6,267 nt of DNA from an uncultured Bacilli bacterium (GTDB lineage Bacteria > Bacillota_I > Bacilli_A > RF39 > UBA660), in assembly GCA_934096815.1 (NCBI GenBank), contig CAKOMY010000020.1, positions 1-6,267 of the forward strand, written 5' to 3'. This document shows positions 1 to 6,142 of the stretch, piece after piece (within the stretch, counting starts at the first letter, position 1; each line of letters starts with the position of its first letter). The notes beneath the pieces are model-generated. The model saw only the letters and a program-made list of their open reading frames with translations, ran no database searches and was not told where the DNA came from. The translations under genes were made by a program, and so were the position numbers.

Positions 1-1
1 C

Positions 2-26
2 AAAAAAATCAATCTTTCGATTGATT
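2..26 (-). terminator. Rho-independent terminator of tRNA-Gly
   Basis: A perfect 8-bp stem (7-14 with 19-26) closes a TTTC loop, which reads GAAA on the transcribed minus strand. It is followed on that strand by a run of seven T (the A-run at 2-8, partly in the stem). It lies 45 bases past the CCA end of the tRNA and is the natural end of that transcript. Confidence 0.85.
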
Positions 27-37
27 CTATATATCAA

Positions 38-59
38 GTTCAAACTAAATAGTTCGAAC
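38..59 (-). other. Second hairpin in the tRNA-Gly trailer
   Basis: An 8-bp stem (38-45 with 52-59, one G-U pair when read on the minus strand) encloses a 6-base loop. It sits between the tRNA 3' end and the terminator and has no T-run of its own, so it is probably a trailer structure seen by processing nucleases rather than a terminator. One arm contains GTTCGAAC, like a T-loop, but no other tRNA arms are present, so it is not a second tRNA. Confidence 0.4.
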
Positions 60-70
60 AGATTCGTCAA

Positions 71-145
71 TGGAGCAAGTGAGGAGAATCGAACTCCCAT
101 CCCAACCTTGGCAAGGTTATATTCTAACCATTGAACCACACCTGC
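71..145 (-). tRNA. tRNA-Gly (anticodon GCC)
   Basis: Read on the minus strand, this 75-base segment folds into a complete cloverleaf. It has a 7-bp acceptor stem (GCAGGTG with CACTTGC, one G-U), a 4-bp D stem with a GG-containing loop, a 5-bp anticodon stem around loop TTGCCAA (anticodon GCC at 110-112), a 4-base variable loop, and a 5-bp T stem with loop TTCGATT. The discriminator is T and the 3' CCA is encoded (71-73). GCC decodes GGC and GGT glycine codons. It has its own promoter and terminator and is a single-gene unit in this window. No integrase or duplicated 3' end suggests use as an attachment site here. Confidence 0.97.
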
Positions 146-157
146 GTTACAAGTTAC

Positions 158-186
158 ATTCTATCAAAACATGAAAATAAATTCAA
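158..186 (-). promoter_or_regulatory. Sigma-A promoter of tRNA-Gly
   Basis: On the minus strand, -35 TTGAAT (181-186) and -10 TAGAAT (158-163) are separated by exactly 17 bases. Transcription would start a few bases before the tRNA 5' end at 145, as expected for a tRNA with a very short leader. Confidence 0.75.
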
Positions 187-194
187 TATAAAAA

Positions 195-223
195 TTGAAA
201 AAAATTAAGAAGAATGATAATAT
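195..223 (+). promoter_or_regulatory. Extended -10 sigma-A promoter of the 198-aa membrane protein gene
   Basis: TTGAAA (195-200), a 17-base spacer and TAATAT (218-223) form a near-consensus promoter. TG at 215-216 gives an extended -10. Its -35 box is only 8 bases from the -35 box of the divergent tRNA promoter, so the two are back to back. The expected leader is about 35 bases, containing the Shine-Dalgarno TGAGG at 256-260. Confidence 0.75.
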
Positions 224-265
224 AGTTATTGTAATGTTGAAAATAAGAAGAATATTGAGGAATTT

Positions 266-862
266 ATGAAGAAATTTATATTAATAATATTGTTTATGAT
301 ACTTATGTATTCAGTTGGTGGAATATATTATATAGAATATGTTTATAAAGATAATAATGAACCAGTTGTTAAAAATTTAGCTGAAATAGAAGGATATCCT
401 TATTCATTAAAGAGTAATGCTAGTAAATTATATAAAGATGAATTTAATATATTAAAAGATAATTTAGAAAATAATTATAATGAAGAAGAATATATTAAAA
501 GTATAAGTAAGTTATATATCATAGATTTATATTCTTTAAAGAATAAATTAAATAAGTATGATATTAATGTTGATTTTATATATCCTGATATAGTTAGTAA
601 TTATAGATTAAATATAGAAAATACTTTATATAAATATTTAGAAAACAATAGTGATGGAAATAGAAATCAGGAATTACCTGTTGTTAGTAATGTTATTATT
701 GATGAAATATTAGATGAAAAATATTCATTAAATAAAGAAAATGTTCCATGTAAAAAGGTTAAGGTAACCATAGAATATGAAAATGATCTTGGTTATGATA
801 AAAGTGGTACTATTACGTTAGTTAAACAAGATAAATATTATTATATAGTAGAATATAATTAA
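266..862 (+). CDS. Membrane-anchored protein of unknown function (198 aa)
   Basis: I do not recognise a named family. The ATG start is set by TGAGG five bases upstream and by a strong promoter at 195-223. Residues 1-3 are MKK and about 4-25 are hydrophobic, giving one N-terminal membrane anchor (or an uncleaved signal). There is no lipobox, so the remaining ~170 residues should lie outside the cytoplasm. That part is rich in Asn, Lys, Tyr and Glu. It begins with predicted helices (about 45-100) and ends with beta-type segments around 140-196 (VVSNVIIDEIL, KKVKVTIEYEN, TITLVKQDKYYYIVEY). This helix-then-sheet order recalls NTF2-like extracytoplasmic domains, but that is only an impression. There is a single Cys (162). 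The gene converges on the DUF378 gene and shares its terminator. No catalytic motif is visible. Confidence 0.85.
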   Translation: MKKFILIILFMILMYSVGGIYYIEYVYKDNNEPVVKNLAEIEGYPYSLKSNASKLYKDEFNILKDNLENNYNEEEYIKSISKLYIIDLYSLKNKLNKYDINVDFIYPDIVSNYRLNIENTLYKYLENNSDGNRNQELPVVSNVIIDEILDEKYSLNKENVPCKKVKVTIEYENDLGYDKSGTITLVKQDKYYYIVEYN

Positions 863-888
863 AAGAGCTTTTTAGTAAGGCTCTTTTT
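861..888. terminator. Shared bidirectional terminator of two convergent genes
   Basis: An 11-bp stem (861-871 with 877-887, one G-T pair) has a 5-base loop. The outer four pairs are A on the left and T on the right, so each strand reads a GC core followed by a T-run. The stem starts inside the stop codon of the plus-strand gene (860-862) and ends inside the stop codon of the minus-strand DUF378 gene (887-889). One hairpin therefore ends both transcripts. Confidence 0.85.
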
Positions 889-1084
889 ACTTATCTAAAT
901 CCATTAATAGGATACCTATGTTTATAATACTTGTTATTCCTACTATTGAATAAATTATTCTAGAAATAACAGAACCCGCTGTAAAAATAGCGTCTATTAT
1001 ATTGAAATCTAGTAGTCCGACTAATCCCCAGTTTAATCCACCTATAATAGTAATAACTAAACATATTTTTTGCAGTGTTGTCAT
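887..1084 (-). CDS. DUF378 family small membrane protein (65 aa)
   Basis: This is a small two-helix membrane protein of the DUF378 family (YuzA-like in Bacillus), whose function is not known. The family signature GGLNWGLVG lies at about residues 15-23, at the end of the first hydrophobic helix (about 6-25). A second helix (about 41-60) starts with SRIIYSIVGI, matching the family's conserved R-x-x-Y-x-x-x-G pattern. Length is typical for the family. The frame can be extended to an ATG at 1135 (82 aa). The start at 1084 is preferred because AAAGAGG (1090-1096) sits 5 bases upstream of it, because the 17 extra residues are polar and unlike the family, and because a -10 box overlaps the longer start. 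It is monocistronic, divergent from the lipoprotein gene and convergent with the 198-aa protein. Confidence 0.88.
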   Translation of the reverse strand: MTTLQKICLVITIIGGLNWGLVGLLDFNIIDAIFTAGSVISRIIYSIVGITSIINIGILLMDLDK

Positions 1085-1089
1085 TATAA

Positions 1090-1096
1090 CCTCTTT
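1090..1096 (-). promoter_or_regulatory. Ribosome binding site fixing the DUF378 start
   Basis: AAAGAGG on the minus strand lies 5 bases before the ATG at 1084. No comparable site precedes the longer in-frame ATG at 1135. Confidence 0.75.
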
Positions 1097-1126
1097 TCTA
1101 GTATTAGTATGAGTTTTTTTAGAAAT

Positions 1127-1132
1127 ATTATA
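1127..1132 (-). promoter_or_regulatory. Probable -10 box for the DUF378 gene
   Basis: There is a perfect TATAAT on the minus strand, directly preceded by TG. It would give a leader of about 35 bases. No good -35 hexamer is visible at 16-18 bases (only a T-rich stretch), so the call rests on the -10 alone. It lies inside the 82-aa version of the reading frame, which argues for the shorter protein. I could not identify a convincing promoter for the divergent lipoprotein gene in the same 91-base gap. Confidence 0.45.
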
Positions 1133-1165
1133 CATAAATATTTTTAATTTAAAATATTATTATGT

Positions 1166-1171
1166 AGGAGG
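1166..1171 (+). promoter_or_regulatory. Ribosome binding site of the lipoprotein gene
   Basis: AGGAGG is a perfect Shine-Dalgarno core, 4 bases before the ATG at 1176. Confidence 0.85.
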
Positions 1172-1175
1172 ATTA

Positions 1176-2174
1176 ATGAAAAAATATTTATTATTTTTAA
1201 TAGGATTATTATTTATCACTGGATGTGCTAGTAAGAGTGGTGAATTAAGTTGTGATAATTTTATTAAATTGTATGGTAAAAAAGATACTTATTTAGTTAA
1301 GGGCACTATGGATATTGTTAGCAATGAAGATACTTTTACTTATAATATAACGGCTGCTAGAAATAAAAATAATTATAGAGTTGATTTAAATAATACAATA
1401 AATAATCATGAACAAACTATTTTAAGAAGTAATGATGAAGTATATGTTGTAACACCTAGTTTGAATAAGAGTTTTAAATTTCAATCAGAATGGCCAGACA
1501 ATGGGTCTCAAGGATATTTAATAGATAGCTTGGTTAGAGATGTTAAAAATGATAGCGAGGCTAAAGTAGAAAATAGTGATGATGGATTTATTATTACTAC
1601 TAAAGTTAATTATCCTAATAATAGTTTGTTAGTTAATGAGAAAATATATTTAGATAAAGATAGTAATATTGTTAAAGTTGATGTTCTTGATAATAGTGGT
1701 AATGTTAAGATAACTGTTAAGTTTAGTTCGATAGATTTTAAACCAACATTTAAGGATGATTATTTTGATTTAGATACTTTAATTGATGAGAATGCGAAGG
1801 AAGATGAAAACGTTAGTAAAACGATAGATGATATTATTTATCCTTTATATTTACCTACTAATACTTATTTAAATAGTAAAGATACTATTAATACTGATAA
1901 TGGTAATAGGGTTATATTAACTTTTAGTGGAAGTTCACCTTTTACATTAGTTGAAGAGAAGGCAAGCATTAAGGATGAATTTGAAATTATTCCAGTTTAT
2001 GGAGAACCTTTAATGCTTAGTGATACTTGCGGGGCATTATCTTCTAACTCTTTATATTGGACTAGTAATAATGTAGATTTTTATTTATCTAGTGATAAGT
2101 TATCTTCAACTGAGTTATTAACTATTGCTGAAAGTATATCTACAGGTAGTTTATCAGTTGTTGGTGAAAAATAA
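1176..2174 (+). CDS. LolA/RseB-like lipoprotein with DUF4367-like C-terminus (332 aa)
   Basis: This is a secreted, lipid-anchored protein. MKK is followed by a hydrophobic h-region and the lipobox I14-T15-G16-C17, so Cys17 should be the lipidated N-terminus of the mature protein on the outer face of the membrane. Residues about 40-205 are a chain of short beta strands with VKGTMDI, NNYRVDLNN, QTILRSNDEVYVVTP and VNEKIYLDKDSNIVKVDV. This pattern is typical of LolA/LppX/RseB-fold proteins, including Firmicutes lipoproteins such as GerS and YdcC. Residues about 222-325 (from YPLYLPTNTYLN through VILTFSG and FTLVEE to LYWTSNNVDFYL and LSSTELLTIAESI) resemble DUF4367, a domain often joined to such lipoproteins. 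Two further cysteines (26 and 285) could pair. The fold suggests binding of a hydrophobic ligand or an envelope-sensing role, but no ligand can be read from the sequence. The gene is monocistronic with its own terminator. Confidence 0.85.
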   Translation: MKKYLLFLIGLLFITGCASKSGELSCDNFIKLYGKKDTYLVKGTMDIVSNEDTFTYNITAARNKNNYRVDLNNTINNHEQTILRSNDEVYVVTPSLNKSFKFQSEWPDNGSQGYLIDSLVRDVKNDSEAKVENSDDGFIITTKVNYPNNSLLVNEKIYLDKDSNIVKVDVLDNSGNVKITVKFSSIDFKPTFKDDYFDLDTLIDENAKEDENVSKTIDDIIYPLYLPTNTYLNSKDTINTDNGNRVILTFSGSSPFTLVEEKASIKDEFEIIPVYGEPLMLSDTCGALSSNSLYWTSNNVDFYLSSDKLSSTELLTIAESISTGSLSVVGEK

Positions 2175-2181
2175 TTTAGGG

Positions 2182-2209
2182 AAATCTCTTTATATAGGAG
2201 ATTTTTTTT
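2182..2209 (+). terminator. Rho-independent terminator of the lipoprotein gene
   Basis: A 9-bp stem (2182-2190 with 2196-2204, one T-G pair) has loop TATAT and then continues as an unbroken T-run to 2209. It begins 8 bases past the lipoprotein stop codon. Confidence 0.88.
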
Positions 2210-2236
2210 GCGTTTTTAACTTTGTTAGTATATAAT
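2208..2236 (+). promoter_or_regulatory. Probable promoter of the adenylate-forming enzyme gene
   Basis: TATAAT (2231-2236) is a perfect -10. At 17 bases upstream sits TTGCGT (2208-2213), a partial -35 that overlaps the end of the preceding terminator's T-run. The leader to the ATG at 2287 would be about 45 bases. Confidence 0.55.
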
Positions 2237-2250
2237 CTAATTAAAGATTA
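2233..2250. repeat. Inverted repeat overlapping the -10 and start region
   Basis: TAATCT and AGATTA are perfect 6-base arms around AATTAA (2239-2244). The repeat covers the end of the -10 box and the expected transcription start, where a repressor would bind. In such AT-rich DNA a repeat this short can arise by chance, and no regulator gene is nearby. Confidence 0.3.
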
Positions 2251-2276
2251 AATTTTATTAATTTTGATCTTATTTT

Positions 2277-2282
2277 GGAGGG
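2277..2282 (+). promoter_or_regulatory. Ribosome binding site fixing the ANL enzyme start
   Basis: GGAGGG lies 4 bases before the ATG at 2287. A possible TTG start at 2275 overlaps this site and would consume it, so the TTG is not the start. Confidence 0.88.
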
Positions 2283-2286
2283 TAAA

Positions 2287-4275
2287 ATGGATTATATTAA
2301 TGAGTTTGAATTGCAAGTAAATAATATATTAGAAAATGGAAATAAAAGTAAAAATAAATATCAAGATGTGGATGTTTTGAATATACCAGAAAAAGCAAAA
2401 ATTATACTTAAAGATTTGGATGAAAATCATAATTATTCTTTTGCTATGAATGCATATTTAAGAAATAAGAAAAATTTTGAAAGAAATGCAATTTTTTATA
2501 GAGGAAATAAAATAGATTATAGGACACTTTTTAATCATGTATTTAGTTATGCTAAAAGTTTAAAGGAGTTAGGGTATAAAAAAGGTGATGAGGTTCCACT
2601 ATGTGTTAGTAATACTCCAGAATTTGTATATTTATATTTAGCAATAAATTTAATTGGTGGTGTTGTTAATTCTTTTGGAGAATGGTTTGATTCTGATTAT
2701 TTAAAGATGATTATTGAAAAATCTAAAAGTGATTATGTATTTATTAGTGATGATGTTTATGATGAATTAAAGGATAAATTAAATGATATAAATTTTAGCA
2801 ATTTAGTAATAGTTCCTCTTTCGAATTCATTACCTAACTTTAGAGGAGAAAAATTGGATCCTTATGAAGAATTTGATAAAGGTTTTGTTAGTTTTGAAAA
2901 TAAAACTGATTGTATTAAAGAAAATACTTCTAAGAATGTTATAACAATAAATGATTTTGAAAATATTGGTGTAGATTATGATGGAAAAGTAGTTGAAGAT
3001 GTTGAATTAGATGATCCGATGGCAGTAACTTATACAAGTGGTACTACTAATCCTGGTGTTCCTAAAGGTGTGTTACATGCTAATAGAAGTTATGTAACTA
3101 TTTCTAGATTTCATGATAAAGATATTTCTGGTCTAGCTAGTATGGATGGAATAAGTGTACTTCATCATATTCCTACGTATACACATATGGAATTATGTTC
3201 ACTTGGGGATTCATTATTTCATGGTTGTTTAATGAATTTAGAACCTATTTATAATAGATGCTTCTTTAAGTATAGTATGGCTATTCATAGACCTAATTAT
3301 GCTCCAGGTTCTGTAGGATTTTATTTAGATTTTTGTAATAATTTAAATAATAATCCAAAGTTTAAAAATTTGGATTTTACTAACTTAATTGCTCCTACTA
3401 TTACGGGAGAGGGAATGAGTGCTGGAGAAGAAAAATATTTTAATTATACTGCTAGAAAACATAAATTTGGTACTTCCAAGTTACCATTTCCGTTAGCACC
3501 TGTTTCATTTTCAATTGGTGGTGGAACTGGAGAAGCTAGTGGTATATTTACTACTTTGTTTAAAGCACATTTAGAAAAATTACCTCAAAATATGTTTCTA
3601 AAAGAGGGAATAGGTCTTACTACATTACCTTTTGCTGAAACTGAAGTTCTTGATAAAAATGGAAGATATTGTAAATTAAATGAAGTTGGGTTATTAGTTG
3701 GTAAGTCTCCGGCTGATATGACTAAATATTATTATGATGAAAATGATTTTGATAAATTACATATTAATGATTTACATGTAGAAAGCGCTGATGGAAAGAG
3801 ATGGTTATCATTAACTAATTATGCTTTTAAATCTGATAATAATAGAAGAGTTAGAATTAAAGGAAGATTAGATGATGCATTTGTAGTTAATGGAAGAACT
3901 ATACCTTTATTTGAAATAGAAGATGTGGTTTTAAAAGATACGAAAAACGTTATGAGTACGACTGCTGTTAGAGTAAATGATGATAAAATGGGAGAATCAA
4001 TTGTTATTCATGTAGAATTTAGTCCTGTTATGATTAGTAGTTTTGCTAAAGCTTTAGATAGTATTAATGCAAGACTTAAAAAAGAATTCCCTAAAGAATT
4101 ATTGGATAAAATGTATATTCGAGTACATTCTAATGTTGAGTCATTTCCAATTGCGCCAAGTGGTAAAAGAAATCGTGGAGCATTAATTGATGAAGGACTT
4201 GATTTAACTAAATGTTTTGAGGTTAATCCGAAATTTATAACTAATAAAAATGTTAAAAAATTAGAATATAAATAA
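2287..4275 (+). CDS. ANL-superfamily adenylate-forming enzyme, acyl-CoA-synthetase-like (662 aa)
   Basis: Members of this superfamily activate a carboxylic acid as its acyl-AMP and usually pass it to CoA. The protein is cytoplasmic, with no signal or membrane segment. Residues about 50-515 form the large N-domain. It contains LKELGYKKGDEVPLCVSNTPEF, P-loop Y249-TSGTTNPGVPKG-261, an A4-like HHIPTYTHMEL, GEGMSAGEE and GGGTGEASG (411-419, in place of YGxTE, Glu416 kept). The hinge G526-RLDD and EIE follow, then the C-domain with A10 motif P624-SGKRNR, whose Lys627 is the expected catalytic lysine. Two oddities stand out. The P-loop has two extra residues compared with TSGTTGxPKG, and the conserved TGD aspartate is absent (LTNYAF, 509-514). 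The acyl substrate cannot be read from sequence; a fatty or other organic acid is likely. Length is in the usual range, slightly long. The start is set by GGAGGG. The gene has its own promoter and terminator and precedes the 7-TM kinase-like gene. Confidence 0.9.
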   Translation: MDYINEFELQVNNILENGNKSKNKYQDVDVLNIPEKAKIILKDLDENHNYSFAMNAYLRNKKNFERNAIFYRGNKIDYRTLFNHVFSYAKSLKELGYKKGDEVPLCVSNTPEFVYLYLAINLIGGVVNSFGEWFDSDYLKMIIEKSKSDYVFISDDVYDELKDKLNDINFSNLVIVPLSNSLPNFRGEKLDPYEEFDKGFVSFENKTDCIKENTSKNVITINDFENIGVDYDGKVVEDVELDDPMAVTYTSGTTNPGVPKGVLHANRSYVTISRFHDKDISGLASMDGISVLHHIPTYTHMELCSLGDSLFHGCLMNLEPIYNRCFFKYSMAIHRPNYAPGSVGFYLDFCNNLNNNPKFKNLDFTNLIAPTITGEGMSAGEEKYFNYTARKHKFGTSKLPFPLAPVSFSIGGGTGEASGIFTTLFKAHLEKLPQNMFLKEGIGLTTLPFAETEVLDKNGRYCKLNEVGLLVGKSPADMTKYYYDENDFDKLHINDLHVESADGKRWLSLTNYAFKSDNNRRVRIKGRLDDAFVVNGRTIPLFEIEDVVLKDTKNVMSTTAVRVNDDKMGESIVIHVEFSPVMISSFAKALDSINARLKKEFPKELLDKMYIRVHSNVESFPIAPSGKRNRGALIDEGLDLTKCFEVNPKFITNKNVKKLEYK

Positions 4276-4282
4276 ATATTAG

Positions 4283-4317
4283 AATTAGTTCTATGTTCAT
4301 ATAGACTAATTTTTTTT
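4283..4317 (+). terminator. Rho-independent terminator of the ANL enzyme gene
   Basis: Arms 4283-4289 and 4305-4311 pair perfectly, the stem continues with 4291-4294/4301-4304 after a one-base bulge (T4290), and the loop is GTTCAT. An unbroken T-run follows to 4317. It begins 8 bases past the stop codon and separates this gene from the next one, though some readthrough is possible. Confidence 0.83.
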
Positions 4318-4339
4318 CTTGTGATATTCTTTTGGTAAG

Positions 4340-4345
4340 AAGGTG
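4340..4345 (+). promoter_or_regulatory. Ribosome binding site fixing the 7-TM kinase-like start
   Basis: AAGGTG, part of the AAGGAGGTG consensus, lies 6 bases before the ATG at 4352. A possible GTG start at 4343 is inside this site and is rejected. Between the upstream terminator and this site only a weak extended -10-like TGTGATATT (4320-4328) is visible, with no -35 partner, so the promoter of this gene is uncertain. Confidence 0.75.
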
Positions 4346-4351
4346 AATATA

Positions 4352-6133
4352 ATGCAATTTATATATTTGATGGGTGTAGTTTTGATTTATTTATTTGTAC
4401 TTATTGTTTCTTATTTTTCTAAGAGTCATTTAAAAACAAAGGAAAATAAATATTATTCAAGACTATTAATTATAAATTTTATAGGATTATTGCTTGAAAT
4501 CATTTGTGCAATATTAGGAAATAAATTACCTGATGATGCAATTATTTGTCATTTTTTCACTAAATTATTTATGTGTTTTATGACATATTTTACACTTGTT
4601 ATTACTGTATATATTTATTCACTTTGTTTTGAAAAAAAAGAAGATATATTTAATAAAATTAAGAATGTTACTTATATTGCTGGTGCTATATCTACCTTTA
4701 TTATATTTGTTCTACCTATAAAAACAGGTAATGGTTTTGCAACAGGTTTAGCTTGTGATTATGTATATAATATAGGAACTATTGCAATAACAGCAAGTAT
4801 AATAACTATATTTTGTCATATTAAAATTGTTAGAATTAAAAAAATATTACCTTTTTTAGCGTTTACGTTATTTAATATAATTATAGTTTTTATTCAAAGG
4901 ATTAATCCAACCGTTACACTTACAACTTCTATGGAAAGTATAGTTCTTTTTATAATGTATTTTACAATTGAAAATCCTGATTTAAAGATTATAGAAGAAT
5001 TAACTAAAACACAAGCGATAACTGAATCATCTAATGCCGAAAAAAATAAATTTATTTTTAGTATTACTAATGATATTCAAGATAAAATAAATAAATTAGA
5101 TAAATTATATTTAGAGATGAGTAAAAGTAATTCACTTGATGACATTAAGGAAGATTTAGCAAAGTCTAAAAATATTATTGATACAGCTAGAAATAAAATA
5201 AGAAATACGATAGATGTTAGTTCAATTGATCTTAGAAATTTAAATGAAGTTAAAAATAAATATAATCCAAAATTATTATTTAATACTTTATATTATAGTT
5301 ATCAAAATAAATTAGATAAAAATATAGATTTTAGAATTATTATGGAAGATAATATTCCTAATGAATTGTATGGTGATTCAATTAAAATAAAACAAATTGT
5401 GTCTACTTTGCTTGGAAATTCTATTAAATATACTAAGGAAGGTTTTATAGAACTGAGGGTAAATAGTATTATTAAGGATAATGTTTGTAGATTATTAATA
5501 GTAGTTGAAGATAGTGGAATTGGTATTGATGTTTTTAAACAAAGAGAAATATTAAATAATCATGAAGAATTAACTAATGTTGAGATAAATAATAAAGATA
5601 ATTTAGAATTAAATTTAAAGATTGTTAGAAAGATAATAAATATTATTGGTGGTACTTTTATTATTGAAAGTTCTTTAGATAAGGGTGCGAAAATAACTGT
5701 GACATTAGATCAAGAAATAGTTGATAGTAATAAAGGATTAATTGAAAATAAAATAGATAGTTATAAAAATTATTATAAAGATATTAAAAGTATTGGAGTT
5801 ATAACAGAAAATGATAAAAATGTAAAAGTAATTAAGCAAATTGGAAAGAAAAATAATTATATAGTAGAATCATTTGATATGACTAAAACTTGTTTAGATA
5901 AAATAAGAGACGGGGAAGCATTTGATATTATTGTGATAGATGAAGATATGGATAAAATAGATGCCAGAAGTTTTTTAGATAAAGTAAGAAAAGTAGATAG
6001 TTTTAAAGGGAAAGTATTTGTTTTAACTAAGAAGAAAGGTATTCAGTTAAAAAAAGAACTAAAAGATTATGGATTTGATGCTATATTAATTGAACCTTTA
6101 GATAAAAAAGATATAGAAGTTAATTTTAAATAA
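4352..6133 (+). CDS. Degenerate hybrid sensor histidine kinase with 7-TM sensor (593 aa)
   Basis: The domain order is that of a hybrid histidine kinase. About seven hydrophobic segments fill residues 1-212. A HisKA-like helical pair follows (about 225-285), then a HATPase_c domain (about 305-455) and a C-terminal receiver domain (about 478-593). HATPase features kept are N356 in LLGNSIKYT and the G1 box D387-SGIG. Signalling residues are lost at several sites. The phosphoacceptor position reads FIFSITNDI (234-242) where families have a His, giving Asn240. The G2 lid reads DNLELNLKIV (416-425) without the usual glycines. The receiver keeps Asp530 and Thr559 but has T485-E486 for the acidic pair and Glu581 for the conserved Lys. 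It probably cannot autophosphorylate and may act as a membrane sensor or scaffold, or regulate a partner kinase. The sensor has no recognised family name that I can assign. The start at 4352 follows AAGGTG. Confidence 0.87.
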   Translation: MQFIYLMGVVLIYLFVLIVSYFSKSHLKTKENKYYSRLLIINFIGLLLEIICAILGNKLPDDAIICHFFTKLFMCFMTYFTLVITVYIYSLCFEKKEDIFNKIKNVTYIAGAISTFIIFVLPIKTGNGFATGLACDYVYNIGTIAITASIITIFCHIKIVRIKKILPFLAFTLFNIIIVFIQRINPTVTLTTSMESIVLFIMYFTIENPDLKIIEELTKTQAITESSNAEKNKFIFSITNDIQDKINKLDKLYLEMSKSNSLDDIKEDLAKSKNIIDTARNKIRNTIDVSSIDLRNLNEVKNKYNPKLLFNTLYYSYQNKLDKNIDFRIIMEDNIPNELYGDSIKIKQIVSTLLGNSIKYTKEGFIELRVNSIIKDNVCRLLIVVEDSGIGIDVFKQREILNNHEELTNVEINNKDNLELNLKIVRKIINIIGGTFIIESSLDKGAKITVTLDQEIVDSNKGLIENKIDSYKNYYKDIKSIGVITENDKNVKVIKQIGKKNNYIVESFDMTKTCLDKIRDGEAFDIIVIDEDMDKIDARSFLDKVRKVDSFKGKVFVLTKKKGIQLKKELKDYGFDAILIEPLDKKDIEVNFK

Positions 6134-6142
6134 TTTTTGTAT

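Noticed and set aside
38..59. Second tRNA or tRNA fragment suggested by GTTCGAAC
   Set aside because: No acceptor, D or anticodon arms are present around it, and it folds as a simple hairpin.
71..145. tRNA-Gly as an integration site for a mobile element
   Set aside because: There is no integrase gene and no repeat of the tRNA 3' end in the window, and the tRNA keeps its own promoter and terminator.
1085..1135. Longer 82-residue form of the DUF378 protein
   Set aside because: There is no ribosome binding site at the upstream ATG, the extra residues are unlike the family, and the -10 box at 1127-1132 lies within it.
2275..2286. TTG start giving four extra residues on the ANL enzyme
   Set aside because: The TTG overlaps the GGAGGG ribosome binding site that serves the ATG at 2287.
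4343..4351. GTG start giving three extra residues on the 7-TM kinase-like protein
   Set aside because: The GTG is part of the AAGGTG Shine-Dalgarno of the ATG at 4352.
266..6133. Mycoplasma-type genetic code (TGA as tryptophan)
   Set aside because: All tryptophan codons seen in the five genes are TGG, and every gene is full length with TAA as its only stop.
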